Assembly (NCBI GenBank): GCA_934589705.1 | Contig: CAKTOH010000039.1 | Span: forward strand, 1 to 7,433 | Source: an uncultured Oscillospiraceae bacterium | GTDB lineage: Bacteria > Bacillota > Clostridia > Oscillospirales > Oscillospiraceae | Direction: 5' to 3' | Length of the DNA stretch: 7,433 bases | Shown here: positions 1 to 4,077 of the stretch, piece by piece | Layout: each line of letters begins with the position of its first letter | Position numbering within the stretch: the first letter of the stretch is position 1 | Notes under the pieces: generated by a model | What the model was told of the DNA's origin: nothing | Seen by the model: the letters and a program-made list of their open reading frames with translations, nothing else | Database searches by the model: none | Program-made: the position numbers and the translations under genes

Positions 1-72
1 ACACAGAAGTTAAGCTCATGTACGCCGACAATACTTGGCGGGCGACTGCCCGGGAAGATAGGTAATGCCAAC
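1..72 (+). rRNA. rrf: 5S ribosomal RNA, 3' part (5' end outside window)
   Basis: The window opens inside a 5S rRNA gene. The conserved ACACAGAAGTTAAGCTC segment is at the very start, followed by the loop E/helix IV-V region (AATACTTGGCGGG...GCCCGGGAAGATAGG) and the usual GGTAATGCCAAC end near base 72. About 40-45 bases of the 5' side are missing. It would be the last gene of an rRNA operon transcribed rightwards, consistent with the strong terminator 9 bases downstream. The exact 3' end is uncertain by a few bases. Confidence 0.93.
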
Positions 73-80
73 ACAAAGAG

Positions 81-111
81 AAAGAACCAGATTTCGGTCT
101 GGTTCTTTTTT
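81..111 (+). terminator. Rho-independent terminator of the rRNA operon
   Basis: An 11-bp perfect stem (AAAGAACCAGA at 81-91 with TCTGGTTCTTT at 98-108) encloses a TTTCGG loop. The T run continues to 111. It lies directly after the 5S rRNA and reads in the same direction. Confidence 0.9.
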
Positions 112-171
112 GCGCATTTTATTATACCTTATCCATTCAGCTGGTGTATTCCCGGAAATAATAATGGATTG

Positions 172-209
172 CACAAGCGGCAGGCTTTCTGTGAGGCCTG
201 CCGCTTGTG
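172..209. repeat. Perfect 14-bp inverted repeat (hairpin), role unknown
   Basis: CACAAGCGGCAGGC (172-185) is the exact reverse complement of bases 196-209, with a 10-base loop. Neither side has a T tract, so it is not a standard intrinsic terminator on either strand. It sits in the otherwise empty stretch between the rRNA terminator and the terminator at 304-333. I see no gene in 112-357: the minus-strand open frame covering it also runs through the 5S rRNA gene and the terminator. Confidence 0.6.
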
Positions 210-303
210 ATATGGATGCCGTTTGAAAGTAAAATATTAATCTTTGAACCCTTTTTGTTCTCTTTTTACGACATTCCGTTTGCAGGGGTACAGAGGATAA
301 CAC

Positions 304-333
304 AAAAAGAAGCCCGGCTGGCTGCCGGGCTTC
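304..333 (-). terminator. Rho-independent terminator of the leftward operon 358-1212
   Basis: A 10-bp GC-rich perfect stem (GAAGCCCGGC at 309-318 with GCCGGGCTTC at 324-333) has a 5-base loop. Read leftwards it is followed by TTTTT (304-308). It lies 24 bases beyond the stop codon of the secreted-protein gene and so ends that operon. Confidence 0.9.
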
Positions 334-357
334 CGAGTTTGAATGGCGGGAAATATT

Positions 358-804
358 TTAGCTGAGCTTACCGTTTGCGCTGCAAGTCAGGCTCAGGTTT
401 GTGGTAACACTCTTTGCGGTCACTCCGTTTAATTTCCGGCTCATCGTTGCCGTGCCTTTGGCGGTGCTGCCACTCTTGCTGGAGGACTTACTGCCGGTAG
501 ACCAGGTGGAATCGTAGATGGTCGTGCTGATGCCGGCGGAAGTGCAGGTTGCGCTGGAACCGGTGTAGGTAAAGCTGCCAGTCAATGTTGCTTTCCAGCA
601 TAGATTCCCTTTACTGTCATAGTAGTTACTTACTTTGCTTCCGGAAGTGCTGCCGGAGGCACGGCTTCCCAGCCGAATAATTTCCGTTGTGGTGTAGCTT
701 CCGTCCGGGTAGTAAGTAATTTCTTTCTCAGCGGCTAGTGCCTGCATAGGCAGCAGGCAGAGGATTGTTGCGGCGACCAATAGAATGCTCAGTAAACGTT
801 TCAT
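358..804 (-). CDS. Small secreted protein with signal peptide, Ser/Thr-rich
   Basis: A 148-residue exported protein of unknown function. Residues 1-24 are a typical Sec signal peptide: MKR, a hydrophobic core, then LPMQALA with cleavage likely after ALA. The mature part begins AEKEITYYPDGSYTTTEI and is very rich in Ser, Thr and Gly, with few charged residues and alternating patterns expected of beta strands. It has three cysteines (in NLCWKATL, ATCTSAG and LTCSANG). From memory this is a widespread uncharacterised type in gut Clostridia, recognisable by the YYPDGSYTTTEI start and the LTCSANGKLS end. The ATG is preceded by TAAGGAGA overlapping the stop of the upstream gene, so it is the second gene of a two-gene operon, 12 bases after the HAAS-like gene. 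Function unknown; an enzyme is unlikely at this composition. Confidence 0.88.
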   Translation of the reverse strand: MKRLLSILLVAATILCLLPMQALAAEKEITYYPDGSYTTTEIIRLGSRASGSTSGSKVSNYYDSKGNLCWKATLTGSFTYTGSSATCTSAGISTTIYDSTWSTGSKSSSKSGSTAKGTATMSRKLNGVTAKSVTTNLSLTCSANGKLS

Positions 805-816
805 ATTTTTCTCTCC

Positions 817-1212
817 TTATTTGATTTCATATCGAGTAACATCAACAATTTCTACTATTTCATATCCATTCATATCGTACCAAAAGTCTACCAATGCCCT
901 GGCTTGGTAAATCGCCCAAAGTATCATCACGACAATTACCATAGCTAATAAAGTCCGTACGATGAATTGTTTCCGTTTGACTTTCTCCAACACCTCCTCC
1001 GTAGTCATTTCGGACAGACAGGTAATGGCGATTTGCTTGGGGTCACCGAACCGGGAACGAATCTGGCGATAGGAAATGTAGTCCCCATCAAAAATGTAGC
1101 TTTCAATGGAATGTTTGATTTTTCTCAGGATTTCTTTCTTCTGCTTCCAGGGGACGGGCAAATAGAAGGCAATTTCCAGCAGATAGCGGAACAGTTGCAT
1201 TTTTGTCAGCAT
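817..1212 (-). CDS. HAAS-like single-pass membrane protein, copy 1 (PadR partner without adjacent PadR)
   Basis: A 131-residue protein with an N-terminal helical cytosolic part (about 1-80), one membrane segment (about 87-106, FIVRTLLAMVIVVMILWAIY) and a short outside tail. The GDPKQIA motif followed by a Glu-rich helix resembles the HAAS/DUF1700 type of regulatory domain often encoded next to PadR repressors. It is paralogous to the protein at 2642-3031: both start MLTKM, share RYLL and WKQKK, and match at roughly 45 of 103 aligned positions by eye. I chose the ATG at 1212 because AAGGAG lies 9 bases upstream (1222-1227). A TTG at 1230 is in frame but precedes this ribosome binding site. Codon use is AT-rich (many AAA, ATA, TTT), unlike its GC-rich paralogue. 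No PadR gene lies upstream, only a PadR-type promoter and a few bases resembling the end of a padR gene. Confidence 0.85.
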   Translation of the reverse strand: MLTKMQLFRYLLEIAFYLPVPWKQKKEILRKIKHSIESYIFDGDYISYRQIRSRFGDPKQIAITCLSEMTTEEVLEKVKRKQFIVRTLLAMVIVVMILWAIYQARALVDFWYDMNGYEIVEIVDVTRYEIK

Positions 1213-1251
1213 AGGCAATGACTCCTTCAAAACTATTTGAAGTACAAAATA

Positions 1252-1280
1252 CTTTTATCATATAACAGAATAAATTGCAA
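1252..1280 (-). promoter_or_regulatory. Leftward promoter of the HAAS-like/secreted-protein operon
   Basis: Reading leftwards, TTGCAA (1280-1275), a 17-base spacer, then TAAAAG (1257-1252). The placement is identical in the second copy at 3398-3426 (TTGAAT-17-TAAAAG-like TATAAG). A short dyad, TTAT-CAT-ATAA (1255-1265), overlaps the -10 and is a candidate repressor site. Transcription would start near 1245, giving a leader of roughly 33 bases before the ATG at 1212. Confidence 0.6.
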
Positions 1281-1300
1281 TACCTAGAATAAAAAAATAA
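1278..1300. repeat. Duplicated intergenic core, copy 1 of 2
   Basis: These 23 bases (beginning CAATACCTAGAAT and ending in a run of A and ATAA) are identical to 3424-3446. They lie between the two divergent promoters and overlap the leftward -35. Weaker similarity extends on both sides, from about 1243 to 1398. The A-rich run could act as an UP element or as part of an operator. Confidence 0.85.
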
Positions 1301-1303
1301 TGC

Positions 1304-1332
1304 TTTACAAATCTAGAATTATATGCTATAAG
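1304..1332 (+). promoter_or_regulatory. Rightward promoter of the lipoprotein operon
   Basis: TTTACA (1304-1309), a 17-base spacer ending in TGC, then TATAAG (1327-1332). This is a good sigma-A-type match with an extended TG-N -10. Transcription would start near 1339, shortly before the conserved leader motif at 1349-1371. Confidence 0.7.
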
Positions 1333-1348
1333 TGAATTAGAAAATTCT

Positions 1349-1371
1349 GGGAGGTGAACCCCATGGGCTGA
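1349..1371 (+). other. Conserved leader motif with a two-codon start-stop ORF
   Basis: A strong ribosome binding site, GGGAGGTGA (1349-1356), is followed 5-6 bases later by ATG GGC TGA (1363-1371), which would encode only Met-Gly. The lipoprotein gene has its own ribosome binding site further on. The GTGAACCCCATGGGC segment recurs in copy 2 at 3500-3514, where the frame is nine codons long. A translated regulatory leader or an RNA-level binding site is possible; the function is inferred only. Confidence 0.35.
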
Positions 1372-1408
1372 GACAAAGAAATAGAAATACCTGAAAGGAC
1401 TGATAACT

Positions 1409-1921
1409 ATGGTAATTGAAACCGGTGGAGCCGCAAAGAGAAAACTTTTTCTTTCCCTTTTGCTTCTGCTACTGACCCTGATGCTTGCGGGCTGCGGTTC
1501 GGCAAAGGAAAAGGCGAACGGCTCGGAGCCTTTTAAGGCTGCCCTTCCCAGCGGCTACACCCTGACCATGTGCCCCCTGGGCGACGGGGAAGCCATGATT
1601 ACAAACAGCGATGATGTTCAGATCGGCGGCCTGATTCTCACTGACCTGACTGCCAAGGACTTGACGGATTCCGAAAGTTTTCCGCTTATGCACTATCTGA
1701 ACAAGACCTTGTGGAACTGCCAAACGTTTGCGTGGGATGAAGATCAAGAGGATCATCCGGTTTATCGCGTGACCCTGTATACAGCAGCGGATGGTGAAAA
1801 TCCGGTATTCGATCGGGTACTCTTTGAGCGGAATTCCAAGGTCTATGACCTGTGGTTCGCCAGTGACATGGTGGACAGGGATACCCAAAATGCGTTTATT
1901 TCCGCAATTGTAGAAAGTTAA
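1409..1921 (+). CDS. Putative lipoprotein, small extracytoplasmic domain
   Basis: A 170-residue protein exported as a lipoprotein. Residues 10-12 (KRK) and a long Leu-rich core precede the lipobox LAGC at 26-29, with Cys29 the lipidated residue, so it should be anchored to the outer face of the membrane. A linker (SAKEKANGSE) leads to a globular domain, about 41-170, starting FKAALPSGYTLTMCPLGDGEAMITN and ending in an amphipathic helix (DRDTQNAFISAIVES). The order of strands and turns recalls the small PsbP-like lipoproteins often found beside BlaI/M56 or PadR operons in Clostridia, but I cannot assign a family. The ATG at 1409 has AAAGGA at 1394-1399, a 9-base spacing. It is the first gene of a plus-strand operon, 30 bases before the next gene, with no terminator between them. 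Confidence 0.88.
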   Translation: MVIETGGAAKRKLFLSLLLLLLTLMLAGCGSAKEKANGSEPFKAALPSGYTLTMCPLGDGEAMITNSDDVQIGGLILTDLTAKDLTDSESFPLMHYLNKTLWNCQTFAWDEDQEDHPVYRVTLYTAADGENPVFDRVLFERNSKVYDLWFASDMVDRDTQNAFISAIVES

Positions 1922-1951
1922 AGTTGTGTTTTATGAAAGGAGTTGCCAAGT

Positions 1952-2431
1952 ATGAAATTGAGAAGAATTATCACCGTTATCCTCTGCTTCGTTATGCTTC
2001 TGCAAGTGCCTGTTATTGCCCAGGCGGCTGAAAATCCCAGTACCGGTGAGTATATCACCTTTACCACGGGAAACGAGCGCATCAAGAGTGATGGCAGCTT
2101 TACGTTCGGCGTTAGTAGCGAAATGATGTCGGGACACTTTACGGCAGATAAGACATCCATAACGATAAGCTCGAAGTGCAAAAAGTTCAATGTCAATACC
2201 GGCTCGAGCGTGTCTACTACGGCCAAAAAGTACACACTGACGTTATACAAGAAGGGTACTGGCAAAGCAGTTGGCTCTTACACTGGTTATGCGAACAATA
2301 AGAATGCCTCTAAGTCGTTTACGGTAGAGGAAGGCGCAGAATACTACTTTACCATTGCCTGTTCTCCGGAACTTAGCTTCCCTGAGAGATTGTCAGGATC
2401 GGGAAAAGTTACGAATGTGACGCCTGTATAA
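1952..2431 (+). CDS. Small secreted protein, beta-rich
   Basis: A 159-residue protein with a signal peptide (MKLRRIITVILCFVMLLQVPVIAQA, cleavage probably before AENPS) and no lipobox or wall anchor. The mature part, about 134 residues, alternates short polar turns and beta-type strands (YITFTTG, FTFGVSS, KKYTLTLYKKGTG, KSFTVEEGAEYYFTIACSP, GSGKVTNV), consistent with a single beta-sandwich domain. Function and family are not recognised. I chose the ATG at 1952: GAAAGGAG ends at 1942, 9 bases upstream, whereas the alternative TTG at 1943 directly touches the ribosome binding site. It is probably co-transcribed with the lipoprotein gene ending at 1921. It resembles the product of 358-804 only in general type (small, exported, no anchor), not in sequence. 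Confidence 0.85.
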   Translation: MKLRRIITVILCFVMLLQVPVIAQAAENPSTGEYITFTTGNERIKSDGSFTFGVSSEMMSGHFTADKTSITISSKCKKFNVNTGSSVSTTAKKYTLTLYKKGTGKAVGSYTGYANNKNASKSFTVEEGAEYYFTIACSPELSFPERLSGSGKVTNVTPV

Positions 2432-2504
2432 TAGACATTCATATGGAGTTTGTGGTTGCAAGCAAAAGTTAGCTTTTAGAATAGCTTGAAGTGCCTTCAT
2501 TAAG

Positions 2505-2537
2505 AACTGGCGCGGCCAATCAAGGTCACGCCAGTTT
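2505..2537 (+). terminator. Possible terminator of the lipoprotein/secreted-protein operon
   Basis: AACTGGCG (2505-2512) pairs with CGCCAGTT (2529-2536). After one mismatch the stem continues with GGCC/GGTC around an AATCAA loop, giving about 12 pairs. It is followed only by a short TTTA, so termination would be weak. It lies 73 bases after the stop codon at 2431. The rest of 2432-2641 holds two more hairpins and no gene that I can support. Confidence 0.45.
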
Positions 2538-2582
2538 AGGGCTGTTAAAAAAGTATCTTCCAGACTATTTTGAGACGCTGAA

Positions 2583-2607
2583 GCGGCGGGGTGTTGAACC
2601 CCACCGC
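2583..2607. repeat. GC-rich hairpin next to terminator
   Basis: GCGGCGGGG (2583-2591) pairs with CCCCACCGC (2599-2607) with one central mismatch and a 7-base loop. It lies immediately beyond the minus-strand terminator at 2611-2639 and may back it up. No T tract follows on the plus strand. Confidence 0.5.
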
Positions 2608-2610
2608 AGG

Positions 2611-2639
2611 TAAAAAGAGGTTCCTTTGCGGAACCTCTT
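2611..2639 (-). terminator. Rho-independent terminator of the PadR operon
   Basis: A 10-bp perfect stem (AAGAGGTTCC at 2615-2624 with GGAACCTCTT at 2630-2639) has a TTTGC loop. Read leftwards it is followed by a T run (complement of 2612-2616). It begins 2 bases after the stop codon of the HAAS-like gene. Confidence 0.88.
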
Positions 2640-2641
2640 AC

Positions 2642-3031
2642 TTATTCACTTGGCGGAATCTCAATCACCGTGACGATGGCATTGCCGTTTTCATCCGTCG
2701 GGACGGAGAGAATCCCAATCGCAATCACAGCGACCCACAGCACGGCACCAATGATCACCCCGGCAAGCAAAATCCGCACCACGCTATTCCTGGCATCAAC
2801 GGTTTCCAGTAATTCCTCCGGAGGCATTTCGTTCAGATAGGCCGAAGCAATCTGCGCCGGCGCCCCCAGCCGGGCGCAGAGCTGGCCATAGGAAAGGGAA
2901 GAATCCTCAGCGGCACAGTCCCGGACGGAGCTCCGGATTCGCTTCCAGAGTAGTTTCTTCTGCTTCCAGCTGCCCGGCAGCTGCATGGCCACTGCCAGCA
3001 GATAGCGAAGAGCTGACATCTTTGTCAGCAT
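2642..3031 (-). CDS. HAAS-like single-pass membrane protein, copy 2, downstream of PadR
   Basis: A 129-residue paralogue of the product of 817-1212, with the same order: helical cytosolic domain with WKQKK and the LGAPAQIA motif (HAAS/DUF1700-like), a membrane segment at about 86-108 (VVRILLAGVIIGAVLWVAVIAIG), and a short outside tail ending VIEIPPSE. Proteins of this type commonly pair with PadR and are thought to modulate envelope-related regulation; no enzymatic motif is visible. The ATG at 3031 aligns exactly with the MLTKM start of copy 1 and has AAGGGGG 9 bases upstream. An in-frame ATG at 3082 would add 17 residues (MRRSPRACCKLSRGWSP) that are a shadow of the PadR C-terminus. The gene overlaps the run-on PadR frame by 125 bases. 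GC-rich codons contrast with copy 1. Confidence 0.85.
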   Translation of the reverse strand: MLTKMSALRYLLAVAMQLPGSWKQKKLLWKRIRSSVRDCAAEDSSLSYGQLCARLGAPAQIASAYLNEMPPEELLETVDARNSVVRILLAGVIIGAVLWVAVIAIGILSVPTDENGNAIVTVIEIPPSE

Positions 3032-3374
3032 CGGCGACCACCCCCTTGACAATTTGCAGCACGCCCTGGGTGACCTCCTCATATTCCCGGGTCAGTTCCT
3101 GCAAACGCTGAGCCCCGGCGGGCTCCAGATGATAGTAGACCCGGGTCATCCGCTTGCCTACCTGAACCTTCCGGTCAGAAATCAAGCCCTGATCCACCAG
3201 CTTGTAGAGCACAGGGTACAAAGACCCCTCCTGGGTAACGATTCGCCCGCCGCTCTGCCTGGCTGCCTCCTGCACCAGCTGATAGCCATACATATCTTCT
3301 TTTTGCAGCAGTCCCAGAAGTACCAGGGACAGGACGCCCCGGCGGAAACTGCTTTGATTGAATTCAGATGCCAT
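2907..3374 (-). CDS. PadR-family transcriptional regulator with run-on C-terminus (probable frameshift)
   Basis: A winged-helix repressor of the PadR family. Residues about 10-85 hold the domain: the RRGVLSLVLLGLL helix, MYGYQLVQEA, the recognition region GSLYPVLYKLVDQGLISD, and the wing with KRMTRVYYHLEPAGAQRL. A C-terminal dimerisation helix follows (LTREYEEVTQGVLQIVKG, about 91-109). The expected end lies there. Past residue 109 the frame continues for about 46 residues (VVADADKDVSSS...), but these bases encode the start of the next gene in another frame, so this tail is not native. At 3041-3045 the plus strand has CCCCC (GGGGG in the gene). One more G would give KGGGRRC and a stop at 3027-3025 overlapping the next gene's ATG. 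I therefore take the functional part as about 3040-3374. The ATG at 3374 has GAAAGGAACG upstream. It probably represses its own operon and perhaps also the copy 1 promoters. Confidence 0.85.
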   Translation of the reverse strand: MASEFNQSSFRRGVLSLVLLGLLQKEDMYGYQLVQEAARQSGGRIVTQEGSLYPVLYKLVDQGLISDRKVQVGKRMTRVYYHLEPAGAQRLQELTREYEEVTQGVLQIVKGVVADADKDVSSSLSAGSGHAAAGQLEAEETTLEANPELRPGLCR

Positions 3375-3397
3375 AGTGTCACGTTCCTTTCAAAATA

Positions 3398-3426
3398 CTT
3401 ATATCATAATATAAATTAAAATTCAA
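3398..3426 (-). promoter_or_regulatory. Leftward promoter of the PadR operon
   Basis: Reading leftwards, TTGAAT (3426-3421), a 17-base spacer, then TATAAG (3403-3398). The position and spacing match the copy 1 promoter at 1252-1280. The start site would be near 3391, with the ribosome binding site GAAAGGAACG 9-10 bases before the PadR ATG. Confidence 0.65.
3399..3414. promoter_or_regulatory. Candidate PadR operator over the -10 box
   Basis: A perfect inverted repeat, TTATAT-CATA-ATATAA, overlaps the -10 and spacer of the PadR promoter, where a repressor would block polymerase. A shorter version (TTAT-CAT-ATAA, 1255-1265) is at the same place in copy 1. The assignment to PadR is inferred from position; AT-rich palindromes also arise by chance. 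Confidence 0.4.
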
Positions 3427-3446
3427 TACCTAGAATAAAAAAATAA
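3424..3446. repeat. Duplicated intergenic core, copy 2 of 2
   Basis: Identical over 23 bases to 1278-1300 and at the same place between divergent promoters. Similarity continues rightwards through ATAAGTG (3474-3480), GTGAACCCCATGGGC (3500-3514) and AAATAC...GAAAGG (3551-3566), which correspond to 1328-1334, 1354-1368 and 1385-1398. Confidence 0.85.
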
Positions 3447-3449
3447 CGC

Positions 3450-3478
3450 TCACAAAGCCAACGATCAAATGCGATAAG
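3450..3478 (+). promoter_or_regulatory. Degenerate rightward promoter, copy 2
   Basis: This aligns without gaps to the copy 1 rightward promoter, but the boxes are TCACAA and GATAAG (17-base spacing), so the -35 is poor and the -10 has lost its first T. If active, it would transcribe the orphan leader at 3493-3585 and could read into the BlaI-type gene. Confidence 0.3.
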
Positions 3479-3492
3479 TGCATTACCAAGAC

Positions 3493-3538
3493 TTAGGAAG
3501 TGAACCCCATGGGCGGAGACAGCGAAATGCCGCAATAG
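3493..3538 (+). other. Conserved leader motif with nine-codon ORF, copy 2
   Basis: TTAGGAAGTG (3493-3502) precedes ATG at 3509 and a nine-codon frame, MGGDSEMPQ, ending in TAG (3536-3538). The copy 1 equivalent stops after two codons. The start-codon context GTGAACCCCATGGGC is the most conserved part. Whether it is translated cannot be decided from sequence. Confidence 0.3.
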
Positions 3539-3560
3539 AAGAAGCACCGAAAATACACCC

Positions 3561-3585
3561 GAAAGGGGAGGCAACCGCCGGTTGC
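3561..3585 (+). other. Orphan ribosome binding site followed by a hairpin (lost gene start)
   Basis: GAAAGGGGAGG (3561-3571) aligns with the lipoprotein gene's ribosome binding site in copy 1 (1393-1399), but no coding frame follows. Instead there is a 6-bp hairpin, GCAACC-GCC-GGTTGC (3571-3585), then ATGTAA. I read this as the remnant of a lost plus-strand gene of the duplicated module. Confidence 0.35.
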
Positions 3586-3639
3586 GGGGATGTAAACCGG
3601 AAGTAACATGGCTTTTCAATGGAAAATCGTGGAAACCCC

Positions 3640-3668
3640 TTGACAGTATGGTCTATATGCTGTAAACT
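3640..3668 (+). promoter_or_regulatory. Promoter of the BlaI/M56 operon
   Basis: A consensus -35 TTGACA (3640-3645), a 17-base spacer, and a -10 TAAACT (3663-3668). This is the strongest promoter-like sequence in the window and lies 41 bases before the repressor's start codon. Confidence 0.8.
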
Positions 3669-3692
3669 AAAACTGGTCTACAAGATATAAAC
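3650..3692. promoter_or_regulatory. Tandem operator-like repeats for the BlaI-type repressor
   Basis: Two 18-base direct repeats, GGTCTATATGCTGTAAAC (3650-3667) and GGTCTACAAGATATAAAC (3675-3692), match at 14 of 18 positions with starts 25 bases apart. Each has partial dyad character (GGTCTA...TAAAC[C]). The first covers the spacer and -10; the second covers the start region up to the ribosome binding site. Two adjacent operators over the promoter are the usual BlaI/MecI arrangement, so autorepression is likely. The half-site differs from the classical TACA/TGTA, so binding is inferred. Confidence 0.6.
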
Positions 3693-3708
3693 CAAAGGAG
3701 GAACGGCC

Positions 3709-4071
3709 ATGGAAGATTACAGACTTGGTGTGGTAGAAGGCAAATTCGCCCAGCTCATCTGGGACAAGGAGCCCCTGACGTCCCGGGAGCTGGTGGAGCT
3801 GTGCGCCCGGGAGCTGGACTGGAAAAAATCCACCACCTACACGGTTCTCAAGCGGCTGTGCGAGAAGGGCATTTTTCGCAATGAGGGAGGTGTCGTTACC
3901 TCGCTGATGTCCCGGGAGGCCTTTGCCGGGGCACAGAGCGAAAAATTCGTGGAGGAGACCTTCGGCGGCTCTCTGCCCGCCTTCCTGGCGGCCTTTACCC
4001 AAAGAAAGCCCCTTTCTCAGGGGGAAATCGAGGAAATTCAGCGGATGATCCAGTCCATCGGAAGGGAGTGA
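3709..4071 (+). CDS. BlaI/MecI/CopY-family transcriptional repressor
   Basis: A 120-residue repressor, the normal family length. Residues about 5-75 form the winged helix: LGVVEGKFAQLIWDKEPLTSRELVELC, then the recognition segment KKSTTYTVLKRLCEKGIFRNEGG, close to the family signature. The C-terminal half (about 80-120, FVEETFGGSLPAFLAAFTQ...EIEEIQRMIQSIG) is the dimerisation part, also the region in which family members are inactivated by proteolysis. The start is fixed by AAAGGAGG (3694-3701), 7 bases before the ATG. The next gene begins 6 bases after the stop and encodes the M56 sensor-protease, so the two form the usual repressor/antirepressor pair. In the known systems the sensor's signal leads to loss of the repressor and induction of the operon. 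The signal here is unknown; beta-lactam resistance should not be assumed. Confidence 0.93.
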   Translation: MEDYRLGVVEGKFAQLIWDKEPLTSRELVELCARELDWKKSTTYTVLKRLCEKGIFRNEGGVVTSLMSREAFAGAQSEKFVEETFGGSLPAFLAAFTQRKPLSQGEIEEIQRMIQSIGRE

Positions 4072-4077
4072 GCCCAA

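Noticed and set aside
16..303. A 95-codon minus-strand open frame
   Set aside because: It runs through the 5S rRNA and its terminator and has no recognisable protein features.
1213..1230. TTG start at 1230 for the HAAS-like gene, adding MKESLP
   Set aside because: It lies upstream of the AAGGAG ribosome binding site that serves the ATG at 1212, and the paralogue starts at MLTKM.
1943..1951. TTG start at 1943 for the second secreted protein
   Set aside because: There is no spacing from the ribosome binding site; the ATG at 1952 has ideal spacing and gives a normal signal peptide.
3032..3082. ATG start at 3082 for HAAS-like copy 2
   Set aside because: The added 17 residues are a shadow of the PadR C-terminus. 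The ATG at 3031 matches the paralogue and has its own ribosome binding site.
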